Below are positions 17,770 through 25,564 of a DNA stretch of 64,000 nucleotides, one piece after another. Source of the DNA: Lichenicola cladoniae (GTDB lineage Bacteria; Pseudomonadota; Alphaproteobacteria; Acetobacterales; Acetobacteraceae). The notes beneath the pieces were generated by a model that saw only the letters and a program-made list of their open reading frames with translations, was not told the origin of the DNA and did not search any database. Both the position numbers and the translations under genes were made by a program. How positions within the stretch are numbered: position 1 is the stretch's first letter; each line of letters starts with the position of its first letter. The stretch lies in the NCBI RefSeq assembly GCF_013201075.1, contig NZ_CP053708.1:3663501-3727500 (forward strand), written 5' to 3'.

Positions 17770-18704
17770 CCGGCACTGCCATCCTGTGTTCGGGCCAGGG
17801 CGCGCAGGGTGCCGGCATGTTCGCCCTGCTGGCCGACGCGCCGGAAGCCGCCTCCGTGTTCGAGGCTGCGAAGGCGCTCCTGGATGGGGCCGACCCGAGG
17901 GAACTCGTTCATGCGGCAAGCGACGAGGAGCTGCACGCGAACCGGCTGGGGCAGATACTGTGCTGCACCCAGACGCTGGCGGCATGGGCGGTCATCCGCG
18001 ACAGGCTGTCCGGCACGCTGGTCGTCGCCGGTTACAGCGTGGGCGAGTTGGGCGCCTGGGGCGTTGCCGGACTGGCCGACCCCGGCGAGATCCTGCGGCT
18101 CGCCGCGCAACGCGCCGCGGCGATGGACGCCGCGACGACGGAGCCATCCAGCCTGGTTGCCATACGAGGCCTCGACCGGGGGAAACTGGAGCCGATCTGC
18201 GTCGCGCATGGCACTTTCGTCGCCATCGTCAACGGAAGCGACCAGATGGTGGTTGGCGGAACCAGGACAGCGCTGGTCGGCTTCGTCGCCGATGCCGGTG
18301 CGGCAGGGGCGACGCGGATCACCCCGCTTGCGGTCGAGGTGGCATCGCACACGCCTCTTCTCGCCGAGGCGAGCGCGCAGTTCCGGAACGATCTTGCAAG
18401 CGCCCGCCTGGCCGGCCGCATCCCGCCCGACATGCGCCTGCTGAGCGGCATCGACGGAGCCGCACTCTTCGATGTCGAGGACGGTGCAGACAAGCTTGCC
18501 CGGCAGATCTGTCAGACGGTCGACTGGAGCGCCTGCATGGAAACCTGCACTGCGTCGAGCGTGTCCAAGGTCGTGGAACTCGGGCCCGGCAATGGCCTTG
18601 CGCGCATGATGCAGGACGCAGCCCCGGGTATCGATGCACACAGCCTATCCGAGTTCCGTTCGCTCGAGGGGTTTCTCCGTTGGGTCGAGAAGCCGGCATC
18701 GTGA
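17766..18704 (+). CDS. mdcH: Malonyl-CoA:ACP transacylase of malonate decarboxylase (epsilon)
   Basis: 312 residues of the FabD-like acyltransferase fold. MdcH primes the system by loading malonyl groups onto MdcC. LCSGQGAQGAGMF is the family opening, GYSVGELGAWG the nucleophile elbow with the catalytic Ser, and VEVASHTPLL holds the catalytic His. ATG 17766 overlaps the mdcB stop (ATGA). Last gene of the mdc run; no clear terminator follows. Confidence 0.93.
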   Translation: MTGTAILCSGQGAQGAGMFALLADAPEAASVFEAAKALLDGADPRELVHAASDEELHANRLGQILCCTQTLAAWAVIRDRLSGTLVVAGYSVGELGAWGVAGLADPGEILRLAAQRAAAMDAATTEPSSLVAIRGLDRGKLEPICVAHGTFVAIVNGSDQMVVGGTRTALVGFVADAGAAGATRITPLAVEVASHTPLLAEASAQFRNDLASARLAGRIPPDMRLLSGIDGAALFDVEDGADKLARQICQTVDWSACMETCTASSVSKVVELGPGNGLARMMQDAAPGIDAHSLSEFRSLEGFLRWVEKPAS

Positions 18705-18794
18705 GCGAGCCGATGCGGACTACGCTCCGCGGCCGCCTGCATTGGTAACGGCTGAATTTGTGAGCTAAGGTTGGCTGCACAGCTGGATGTTTCG

Positions 18795-19241
18795 ATGTTC
18801 AAATACATGCCCGTCGGCCTGGCCATTCTCTCCTGCGCAGCGGTCATGCCGGCACGAGCGGCGGCACCGGCCACGCGATTTTTCACCACCGGGGACACGC
18901 CCAAGCCATTTTCCGCCGCTGTCCGGATCGGAAACATGGTCTTCGTATCCGGCGTGATCGGCGTCGGCCCGGACGGTACGTTGCCTGCCGACTTCACGGT
19001 CCAGGCGACGAACGTCATGGAGGGCATCTCCAATGAACTGAAACTCGCGGATGCATCCATGGACGACGTGTTCAAGTGCGACGTCGCCTTGGCGGACATG
19101 AAGAATTACGCGGCGTTCAACTCGGTCTATGTGAAATACTTCAAGGCCGGTCATTTCCCGGTCAGGATGGCGTCCGGCGCCAACGGCCTGGCCAAGGGCG
19201 CTGCCGTCGAAGCCTCATGCCAGGCCTATACGCGGAAGTAG
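18795..19241 (+). CDS. RidA-family protein with predicted signal peptide
   Basis: 148 residues from ATG 18795. The first 25 or so residues (MFKYMPVGLAILSCAAVMPA then RAAA) look like a Sec signal peptide with an AxA-type cleavage site. The rest is a RidA/YjgF fold: FFTTGDTPKPFSAAVRIGN, VFVSGVIGVGPDG, and ASGANGLAKGAAVEASCQAY at the end. Cytosolic RidA deaminates reactive enamines/imines; the usual catalytic Arg lies in an IPxRxAVxV motif, and here the matching place reads FPVRMASGAN, with the Arg kept. A periplasmic location would be unusual for the housekeeping role. A TTG 24 bases upstream would mask the signal peptide; ATG is preferred. Confidence 0.78.
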   Translation: MFKYMPVGLAILSCAAVMPARAAAPATRFFTTGDTPKPFSAAVRIGNMVFVSGVIGVGPDGTLPADFTVQATNVMEGISNELKLADASMDDVFKCDVALADMKNYAAFNSVYVKYFKAGHFPVRMASGANGLAKGAAVEASCQAYTRK

Positions 19242-19270
19242 TTTCCCGACCGGTACGTCCGAGCGACACG

Positions 19271-20755
19271 TTACGCGGATCGTCTGGGCGTATCGCTCGA
19301 CAGCCTGTGCAGGAAGCTTCGCATCCGGGTGAGGAACAGTTCGGGCCGGGCGAGTTCTCCATCCTGGTGCGACGCCAAATCCTCGGCGATCGCGGCCTGG
19401 CTGCGGAGCGCCAGTTCCTCGAGTGCCGTGGCAAGCCCGGGGCTGGTCCTGATCGCCTCGGCGATCGCCGGCCCGTCCAGGCGATAGGCTCGGACCGGTG
19501 TCAACGCCGTCGCCGTGGCGACGTAGGGCGCGCCGGTGATGAGCCCGATCGCACCGAGGCTGCCGCCGGGGCTCATCCGGTGCAGCACATGCGAAAGGCC
19601 CGGGGTGTCGCTGGTGATTTCCACGGTGCCTGACGCCACCAGGAACAAGGCCTCCGGCTTGTCGTGCTGGCGGATGAGCGTGTTGCCGATACCGAGCCGG
19701 ATCTCGACCAGCTTTTCCGCAAGCAGGTTGCGCTGGCTGTCGGGGATCATCCCGAACAGGTTGGATTGCTGCAGCAGTTCAGCCGGTGTCGGCACCGGCA
19801 GCCGCGGCACCGTCGCCTGGCCCGCAACCGCGAGCCCGATGCCGGCATGACGCAAGTGACGCTGCACCAGTGCGAACAGTTCGGTCCGGGCAGCGCCGAG
19901 CTTGTCGCTGGAAGCCACCGAGAAGCTGATCTCATAGGTGGCCCCATCGCCCTGCAGCCCGACCGCAGACACGCCTGCGGCCGGCGTGTCGAGCGGCATC
20001 CGGCTCGCGGCGACCGCGGCGACGAGCGCCGCCATGCAATCCTCCGGGCTCGCACCGGGGTCCAGCCGCACCGTGATCGTCTCGCGGCGGGCCGTGGTGC
20101 GCAGCGTGTAGTTCACCAGGCGCGCCTTCGCCATGACGCTGTTGGGCACGATCGCGATGTTGTTCTGGCCGGTGGCGATATGCGTCGACCGCCAGTTCAC
20201 CTGGACGACATGGCCTTCGACACCGCCTTCGACCCACAGCAGGTCGCCGGTCCGATACGGTTTCTCGATGCCGACCGCGATCCCGGAGAACACGTCCGAC
20301 AGCGTGCTCTGCAGCGCCAGGCCGAGGATGATCGCGAGCACGCCGGAGGTTGCCAGCAGCCCGCCGATCGGTACGCCGAACACAAAGTTGACCACCACCA
20401 GCGCGGTGGAGATGTAGACCGCACCGGCAATGAGGTCGGACATGAACCGGGTCTCGCGGGATCGTGTTTCCAGCATCACCACGAGGCGCGCGACGCCGAC
20501 GGCACTGCGAGCCGCGATCGTCCACCAGCCGGCATCGACCAACTGCTCCCAGAACCGCACGTTCGCCGGGCCGACATGAAAGTGCGGCAAGACCGGCGAT
20601 CCGAAGATCCGCGGCAGCAGGATGGTCAGCACCACCAGGGCCACGATGTTCCACGCCGCGCGGCCCCAGAGCGGCCAGCCCCGGAACAGCAGGGGCAGGA
20701 TCAGCGCACCGGCTACGATCAACGTGGCCGACAGAAGAAGGCTATGAGCGTCCAC
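19271..20755 (-). CDS. MscS-type mechanosensitive channel with C-terminal cyclic-nucleotide-binding domain
   Basis: 494 residues from GTG 20755, which has GAGG about ten bases upstream; in-frame codons further up are arginine-rich and do not look coding. Three to four N-terminal membrane helices lead into the MscS pore and beta domain (SGVLAIILGLALQSTLSDVF, then WRSTHIATGQNNIAIVPNS). The last about 130 residues form a cNMP-binding-like domain (LFLVASGTVEITSDTPG, GGSLGAIGLITGAPYVATAT). It would be an inner-membrane channel gated or tuned by a bound nucleotide. The phosphate-binding cassette is degenerate (no clear RxA pair), so ligand binding is uncertain. Confidence 0.85.
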   Translation of the reverse strand: MDAHSLLLSATLIVAGALILPLLFRGWPLWGRAAWNIVALVVLTILLPRIFGSPVLPHFHVGPANVRFWEQLVDAGWWTIAARSAVGVARLVVMLETRSRETRFMSDLIAGAVYISTALVVVNFVFGVPIGGLLATSGVLAIILGLALQSTLSDVFSGIAVGIEKPYRTGDLLWVEGGVEGHVVQVNWRSTHIATGQNNIAIVPNSVMAKARLVNYTLRTTARRETITVRLDPGASPEDCMAALVAAVAASRMPLDTPAAGVSAVGLQGDGATYEISFSVASSDKLGAARTELFALVQRHLRHAGIGLAVAGQATVPRLPVPTPAELLQQSNLFGMIPDSQRNLLAEKLVEIRLGIGNTLIRQHDKPEALFLVASGTVEITSDTPGLSHVLHRMSPGGSLGAIGLITGAPYVATATALTPVRAYRLDGPAIAEAIRTSPGLATALEELALRSQAAIAEDLASHQDGELARPELFLTRMRSFLHRLSSDTPRRSA

Positions 20756-20937
20756 GGCGACCTCGGGGCGTGCGATGCGGGACGACGGGCCCAGGACGCG
20801 ACGGTCGCGGGCACACACGCTTATGCACCGTAACGATCGGGGTGTCCTCTCTCCGCATCGGGGCCGGCGCAGTCGCGGCATCCCGGACCGGTGGAGCGCG
20901 TTATGCGCGCGATACGTCTCCCGCCTGGACACATCCG

Positions 20938-21255
20938 ATGCATCTCAACACTGTCACGATCGTCAGCCTGTTCGCGGCCACGCTGTCGATGGTCAGCTAC
21001 GTGCCGCAGGCCTGGAGCATCATCCGCACCCGCGATACCGACGGTATCTCCCTGAAAATGTATCTGATCACGGTGTTGGGTTTCACCACCTGGCTGATCT
21101 ACGGCTTCCTGCAGGGGCAATGGCCGATCATCGTCCAGAACCTGATCTGCCTCGGCCTGTCGACCTTCATCCTGACGATGAAATTGTTGCCGCAGCATAA
21201 GAAGGAGGCGGTCGCCGACACGCTGGCCCCGATCGTCGGCGCGGACGGGGACTAG
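20938..21255 (+). CDS. SemiSWEET-type sugar transporter (PQ-loop/MtN3 family)
   Basis: 105 residues with three hydrophobic helices, the single-repeat unit of bacterial SemiSWEETs, which work as dimers in the inner membrane. YVPQAWSIIRTRDTDGIS holds the PQ motif and LGFTTWLIYGFLQGQWPII the conserved W/Y of the second helix. ATG 20938 starts right at the hydrophobic region. It is divergent from the channel gene with 182 bases between. No sugar-utilisation genes lie alongside, so substrate is open. Confidence 0.88.
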   Translation: MHLNTVTIVSLFAATLSMVSYVPQAWSIIRTRDTDGISLKMYLITVLGFTTWLIYGFLQGQWPIIVQNLICLGLSTFILTMKLLPQHKKEAVADTLAPIVGADGD

Positions 21256-21330
21256 CCGGACCGGCCTGGATGCAGTGGCATGCAACGTGCTTGACCGGAA
21301 GTTCCCCGGCCTTGCTCATCGAGTGCCACC

Positions 21331-22122
21331 ATGCGTTGCAGCCTCCCCTGCCAGGCGATCCCTCGCCCCGTCGCCGCCCTTTCGGACGAATACCCGCAAG
21401 GATTCGTCGATACGCGCCACCGGCATGCACGGGCGCAACTGCTGTTCGCGGCGAGCGGGGTCATGATGATCACCACCGATGCGGGCACCTTCGTCGTACC
21501 GCCGCAGCGGGCACTCTGGCTGCCGTCCGGCGTCCAGCACGAGGTGGCATGCCGGTCGGCGGTGTCGCTACGCACGCTGTATGTCGACGACGCGGCCATC
21601 GCGGGCCTCCCGCATCAACCGCGGGTGATCGAGGTTTCCGGCCTGCTGCGGGCGCTCATTCTCGAGGCGATGAGGATGGACGCCAACTATGCGGTCGACG
21701 GACGCGATGGACGGATCATGCGGCTCATCCTCGACGAGATCAGCGAGGAACCGGAAATACGCCTGTTCCTGCCGATGCCGTCCAGCGAACGGCTGCTGCG
21801 CGTATGCCGGTTCGTGCTCGCGGACCTGACGGACGGTGATCTCGATGCATGGGCCAGTATCGCCGGGATGAGCCGGCGCACGATGACCCGGATGTTTCGC
21901 GACGAGACCGGGGTCAGCCTCGGCACCTGGCGGCAGCAGGCGCGCCTGGTGACCGCCTGCGCCCGGCTGTCGGAGGGGGCATCGGTCGCGCAGGCGGCCT
22001 GCGAGGTCGGCTACGACAGTCCGAGCGCATTCACGGCGCTGTTCCAGCGGGTGTTCGGCATGACGCCCAGCGTCCATATGCGCCGGACATTCAGTCCGGC
22101 GGCAACGGCACCAGCCGCCTGA
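21331..22122 (+). CDS. AraC-family transcriptional regulator with N-terminal cupin domain
   Basis: 263 residues. The N-terminal half is a cupin sensor (DTRHRHARAQLLFAASG, VPPQRALWLPSGVQHEV). The C-terminal half has two helix-turn-helix motifs: DLDAWASIAGMSRRTMTRMF and SVAQAACEVGYDSPSAFTAL, followed by FQRVFGMTPS. A local activator or repressor; the target is not evident. Its 3' end overlaps the convergent PaiB-like gene by 32 bases. Confidence 0.9.
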   Translation: MRCSLPCQAIPRPVAALSDEYPQGFVDTRHRHARAQLLFAASGVMMITTDAGTFVVPPQRALWLPSGVQHEVACRSAVSLRTLYVDDAAIAGLPHQPRVIEVSGLLRALILEAMRMDANYAVDGRDGRIMRLILDEISEEPEIRLFLPMPSSERLLRVCRFVLADLTDGDLDAWASIAGMSRRTMTRMFRDETGVSLGTWRQQARLVTACARLSEGASVAQAACEVGYDSPSAFTALFQRVFGMTPSVHMRRTFSPAATAPAA

Positions 22123-22741
22123 TCAGGCCGGCAATCGCCTGCGCGCCGGCGCCGCCTTCCGACAATGCCGCCAGGACCCGGCGGCGATCGTCCGGGTCGT
22201 TAGTCTGGCCCAGCCGCAGCTGTGTCTCGACCTGCTCGATCTCGATGCTGAAGCCGACGATGTGCGGCATCAGCCGCTCGGTGTAGCCGACGATCTGGCC
22301 GGTATCCCAATCGCTGCCGGCCGGTTCGAGCTCGGCCGACAGCCGCTCCACCATCGCCCGCAGCGCCGCGGGATCGGTGACCAGGACCGCCCTGCCCCGC
22401 ACATGCACCGCGACATATAACCAGGTCGGCGCCCTCGGGCGTGTGCCGTACCAGGACGGCGACACGTGCGCCTGGGGCCCGAGGAACGCGACGCGGCATT
22501 CCGGCCGGGCCGCCAGCGCCTGCCATTGCGGATTGCGCCGGTCGACATGGCCGATCAGCCGGCCACAACGACCGGTCCCCGGATCGGCACCGTCGCGGTC
22601 GACCATGAAGGGCAGGTGGCTGGCATCGGGTGCGCCGGTGCCATCCGGGCTCGCGGTCATGAGGGTACCGGTGCGGATCTCCTCGATCAGGTCGAAGGCG
22701 GTGGCGGCGTCATCGAGACGATAGGCTTCGGGGATGAACAT
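22091..22741 (-). CDS. FMN-binding negative transcriptional regulator (PaiB-like)
   Basis: 216 residues from ATG 22741 (MFIPEAYRLDD, the standard start of this family). The split-barrel FMN-binding fold shows ASHLPFMVD, LIGHVDRRNPQW, FLGPQAHVSPSWYG and VAVHVRGRAVL in order, all typical of PaiB and its relatives. PaiB in Bacillus represses sporulation/protease genes, but most family members have no known target and may be flavin enzymes. Twelve bases separate it from the esterase upstream on the same strand, so the two are probably cotranscribed. Confidence 0.88.
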   Translation of the reverse strand: MFIPEAYRLDDAATAFDLIEEIRTGTLMTASPDGTGAPDASHLPFMVDRDGADPGTGRCGRLIGHVDRRNPQWQALAARPECRVAFLGPQAHVSPSWYGTRPRAPTWLYVAVHVRGRAVLVTDPAALRAMVERLSAELEPAGSDWDTGQIVGYTERLMPHIVGFSIEIEQVETQLRLGQTNDPDDRRRVLAALSEGGAGAQAIAGLIRRLVPLPPD

Positions 22742-22752
22742 CGGGAGCTGCC

Positions 22753-23742
22753 CTACCCTGCCCGGTCCAGCCCGAAGGTCGTGCGCAGCCAGGCGGCGGT
22801 TTCCTGGAACGCACGTGCGCTGGTGGGCGAGATCGAGACCGCTTCCAGGAAGCTGTGCAGCATCCCGGGATAGGTCTGCGACCGGACGGAGACGCCGGCC
22901 TTCTGCAGGGCCGCCGCGAGGGCCAGGTTTTCGTCGCGCAGCACATCGCATTCGGCAATCGCGAGATAGGTCGGCGGCAGGGCGTTCAGCGTCCCGCGTA
23001 GCAGGGCGGCACGCGGGTCCTGGCGAACCGCCGGATCGAGCGCGTAGCCGTCCCAGAAACCGCGCATTTCCTCCTCGGTCAGATTGTAGTCGGGGCCGCC
23101 GTAGATTCTGTACGATGGCCGGGTTTCGTCGCTGTCGGTGACTGCATAGTTGAGAATGATCGCCTGCAGCCGGTCGATCTCGCCGGCGTCGCGCAGCGTC
23201 AGGGCGGTGGCCATCGCCAGGTTGCCGCCAGCCGAATCTCCGCCGATCGCGGTCGGCAGGCCGGTGGGATCGAAGCCCAGCCAGGCCGGCGCATCGGGCT
23301 CTCGCAGCAGCCGGACCAGGGCCGTCACCTCGTTCACCTGCCGTGGAAACACCGCCTCCGGAACCAGCGTATAGTCGATGCCGACCACGGCGATGCCGGC
23401 GCGGCCCGCATACTCGCGCATCACCCGGTCATGCGTGTCCATCGAGAACAGCGTCCAGCCGCCGCCGTGGACATAGACCAGCACGCCGTCCGGTGTTTCC
23501 TTGGGCCGATGCACACGCAGCCGGAGCGACAGGCCGCCAAACTCGACAACGTGATTCCGCGTGTCGTGCATCGCCGGGCCGCCGCTGGCCCAGGGCGCAC
23601 GAACGATCTCGGCCACTGCACGGGCTGCCTGGATCGAGAGCGTGTGCAGCGGCGGATGCTGGGCATAGGAGGCCGCCAGCAGATCGCGGAACCGGATCAT
23701 GTCGGGAGCAGGCGGCTGCATCCGCGGCGACGGGTCGGACAT
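22753..23742 (-). CDS. Alpha/beta hydrolase, hormone-sensitive-lipase (HSL) type esterase
   Basis: 329 residues from ATG 23742, which follows AGAAGGAAACCC, a good ribosome-binding site. VYVHGGGWTLFS is the HSL oxyanion motif, IGGDSAGGNLAMA the nucleophile elbow, ECDVLRDE the acidic residue and GMLHSFLE the histidine. It probably hydrolyses short- to medium-chain esters in the cytosol. The partner PaiB-like gene lies immediately downstream. Confidence 0.9.
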   Translation of the reverse strand: MSDPSPRMQPPAPDMIRFRDLLAASYAQHPPLHTLSIQAARAVAEIVRAPWASGGPAMHDTRNHVVEFGGLSLRLRVHRPKETPDGVLVYVHGGGWTLFSMDTHDRVMREYAGRAGIAVVGIDYTLVPEAVFPRQVNEVTALVRLLREPDAPAWLGFDPTGLPTAIGGDSAGGNLAMATALTLRDAGEIDRLQAIILNYAVTDSDETRPSYRIYGGPDYNLTEEEMRGFWDGYALDPAVRQDPRAALLRGTLNALPPTYLAIAECDVLRDENLALAAALQKAGVSVRSQTYPGMLHSFLEAVSISPTSARAFQETAAWLRTTFGLDRAG

Positions 23743-23936
23743 GGGTTTCCTTCTGTCTGAGGACGGCACCCGTGGTAGCGGCCCCCTCGTATGCGCGCCA
23801 TGCCCGTGCGGGCCGATCATCGTCGTGGCCGGGCCATTAAGCCATGGCGTGGCGAAGATCCGCCCCGACCGGGTATGCTTGCGGGGAAACCGCGAGCTAT
23901 GCTCGGCGACCAGCATCATTCGCGTCGGGGTTCTCC

Positions 23937-25469
23937 ATGCAGACAGTCTCCAGCAGACTGCTTCAGCGCAAGACGCCCGAGGCGATCACCCGCGAGGCAG
24001 GCGAGACCGGCATGCTGCGGACGCTGGGACCGCTGCAGCTCACCCTGCTCGGTGTCGGCTCGATCATCGGCGCCGGCATCTACGTGATGACTGGCAACGC
24101 CGCAGCCAACTATGCCGGTCCGGCGATCCTGCTGTCGTTCGTTCTCGCCGGGATGGCCTGCGTGTTCGCAGCGCTCTGCTACGCGGAGCTGGCCTCGGCG
24201 ATGCCGGTCGCCGGCTCGGCCTACACCTACGCCTATGCCACCACCGGCGAGCTCAGCGCCTGGGTGATCGGCTGGCTGATGCTGCTCGAATACGGCATCG
24301 CCGGCGCGGCGGTGTCGTCCGGATTGTCGGGCTACCTCGCGTCGCTGCTCGCCGATCTCGGCATGGGCATTCCAGGCTGGCTGCACGTGTCGATGATCTC
24401 GACCGTGACGACACAAGGCGGTCAGCATCTGGTCTGGAGCGGCGGGTTCAACCTGCTGGCGATGCTGGCGATCGCCGCGGTGGTTGTTCTGCTGGTGCGC
24501 GGCGTCGCGGAGTCGGCCGCTGTAAACAGCGTCATCGTGGTGATCAAGCTGGGGGTGCTGCTGCTGTTCGTGCTGTTCGGCGTCGGTGCGATCCATCGCG
24601 CCAACTGGGTGCCGTTCATCCCGCCGAACCAGGGCGGTTTCCGGTTCGGCGTGCCCGGAATCTTCCGCGCCGCCTCGGTCATCTTCTTTGCCTACATGGG
24701 CTTCGAAACGGTTTCGACCGCCGCTGCCGAGGCACGCAATCCGCAGCGCGACATGCCACGCGGCATTCTCTCGGCGCTGCTGCTGAGCACGGTCGCCTAC
24801 CTTTGCGTGGCCGCCGTGCTGACCGGTGTGGTGCCGTACCAGCGCCTCGGCGTGCCGGACCCGCTGGCGATCGCTGTCGACGCGATGCATTACCCGGCCC
24901 TAGGGCTGGTGGTGAAGTTCGGCGCGGTTGCCGGCCTGTCGTCGGTGCTGCTGGCACTGACCTATGGCCAGTCCCGCATCTTCTACACCATGGCGCGCGA
25001 CGGGCTGCTGCCGGCGCTGTTCGGCCGGCTGCATCCGAAGCGCCGCACCCCGTGGCTCGGCACGATCGTGCTCGGCGTGTGCATGGCCGCCGCCGCCGCG
25101 ACCCTGCCGATCGCCATCATCGGCGACCTGGTCAGCCTCGGCACGACGGCCTCGTTCGGCATCGTGTGCGTCACCGTGATGTGGCACCGCAACCGCTTTC
25201 CCGACGCGCCGCGACCGTTCCGGGTACCGCTGGGCGGGATCAAGGTGAAGGGCATCTGGATCGGCACGGTGCCGACGCTCGGCGTGATGTTCTGCCTACT
25301 GATGGCGTTGCCGTTGCTGATCGACCTGGTCGGCAGCGCGCTGCACGGCAACATGCTGCCGCTGTCGCTGCTGGTCGGATATCTGCTGCTGGGAGCGGCC
25401 GCCTATGTCGGCTACGGCTACCGGCATTCGCAGCTCGGCCGGGCTGAACCACCGCGCGCGGCGGTCTGA
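23937..25469 (+). CDS. APC-superfamily amino acid permease (cationic amino acid transporter-like)
   Basis: 510 residues from ATG 23937 with GGGG eight bases upstream. Twelve or more hydrophobic segments. LLGVGSIIGAGIYVMTG carries the unwound TM1 glycine motif of the APC fold; FFAYMGFETVSTAAAEARNP is the TM6 region typical of CAT/YfnA-like permeases. Likely an inner-membrane proton-coupled amino acid importer. Divergent from the esterase with 194 bases between them. Confidence 0.88.
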   Translation: MQTVSSRLLQRKTPEAITREAGETGMLRTLGPLQLTLLGVGSIIGAGIYVMTGNAAANYAGPAILLSFVLAGMACVFAALCYAELASAMPVAGSAYTYAYATTGELSAWVIGWLMLLEYGIAGAAVSSGLSGYLASLLADLGMGIPGWLHVSMISTVTTQGGQHLVWSGGFNLLAMLAIAAVVVLLVRGVAESAAVNSVIVVIKLGVLLLFVLFGVGAIHRANWVPFIPPNQGGFRFGVPGIFRAASVIFFAYMGFETVSTAAAEARNPQRDMPRGILSALLLSTVAYLCVAAVLTGVVPYQRLGVPDPLAIAVDAMHYPALGLVVKFGAVAGLSSVLLALTYGQSRIFYTMARDGLLPALFGRLHPKRRTPWLGTIVLGVCMAAAAATLPIAIIGDLVSLGTTASFGIVCVTVMWHRNRFPDAPRPFRVPLGGIKVKGIWIGTVPTLGVMFCLLMALPLLIDLVGSALHGNMLPLSLLVGYLLLGAAAYVGYGYRHSQLGRAEPPRAAV

Positions 25470-25564
25470 GCCGGTTCCACGCGCCGATGTCGATTGGCCC
25501 ATCCACTGCGATGTTCGGCCCGCCGGAGCGAGACGATGAAGCGCGAAGCGAAACATAATCGATC

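Noticed and set aside
16770-18641. 623-codon minus-strand open frame
   Set aside because: Antisense to mdcB and mdcH; GC-rich shadow.
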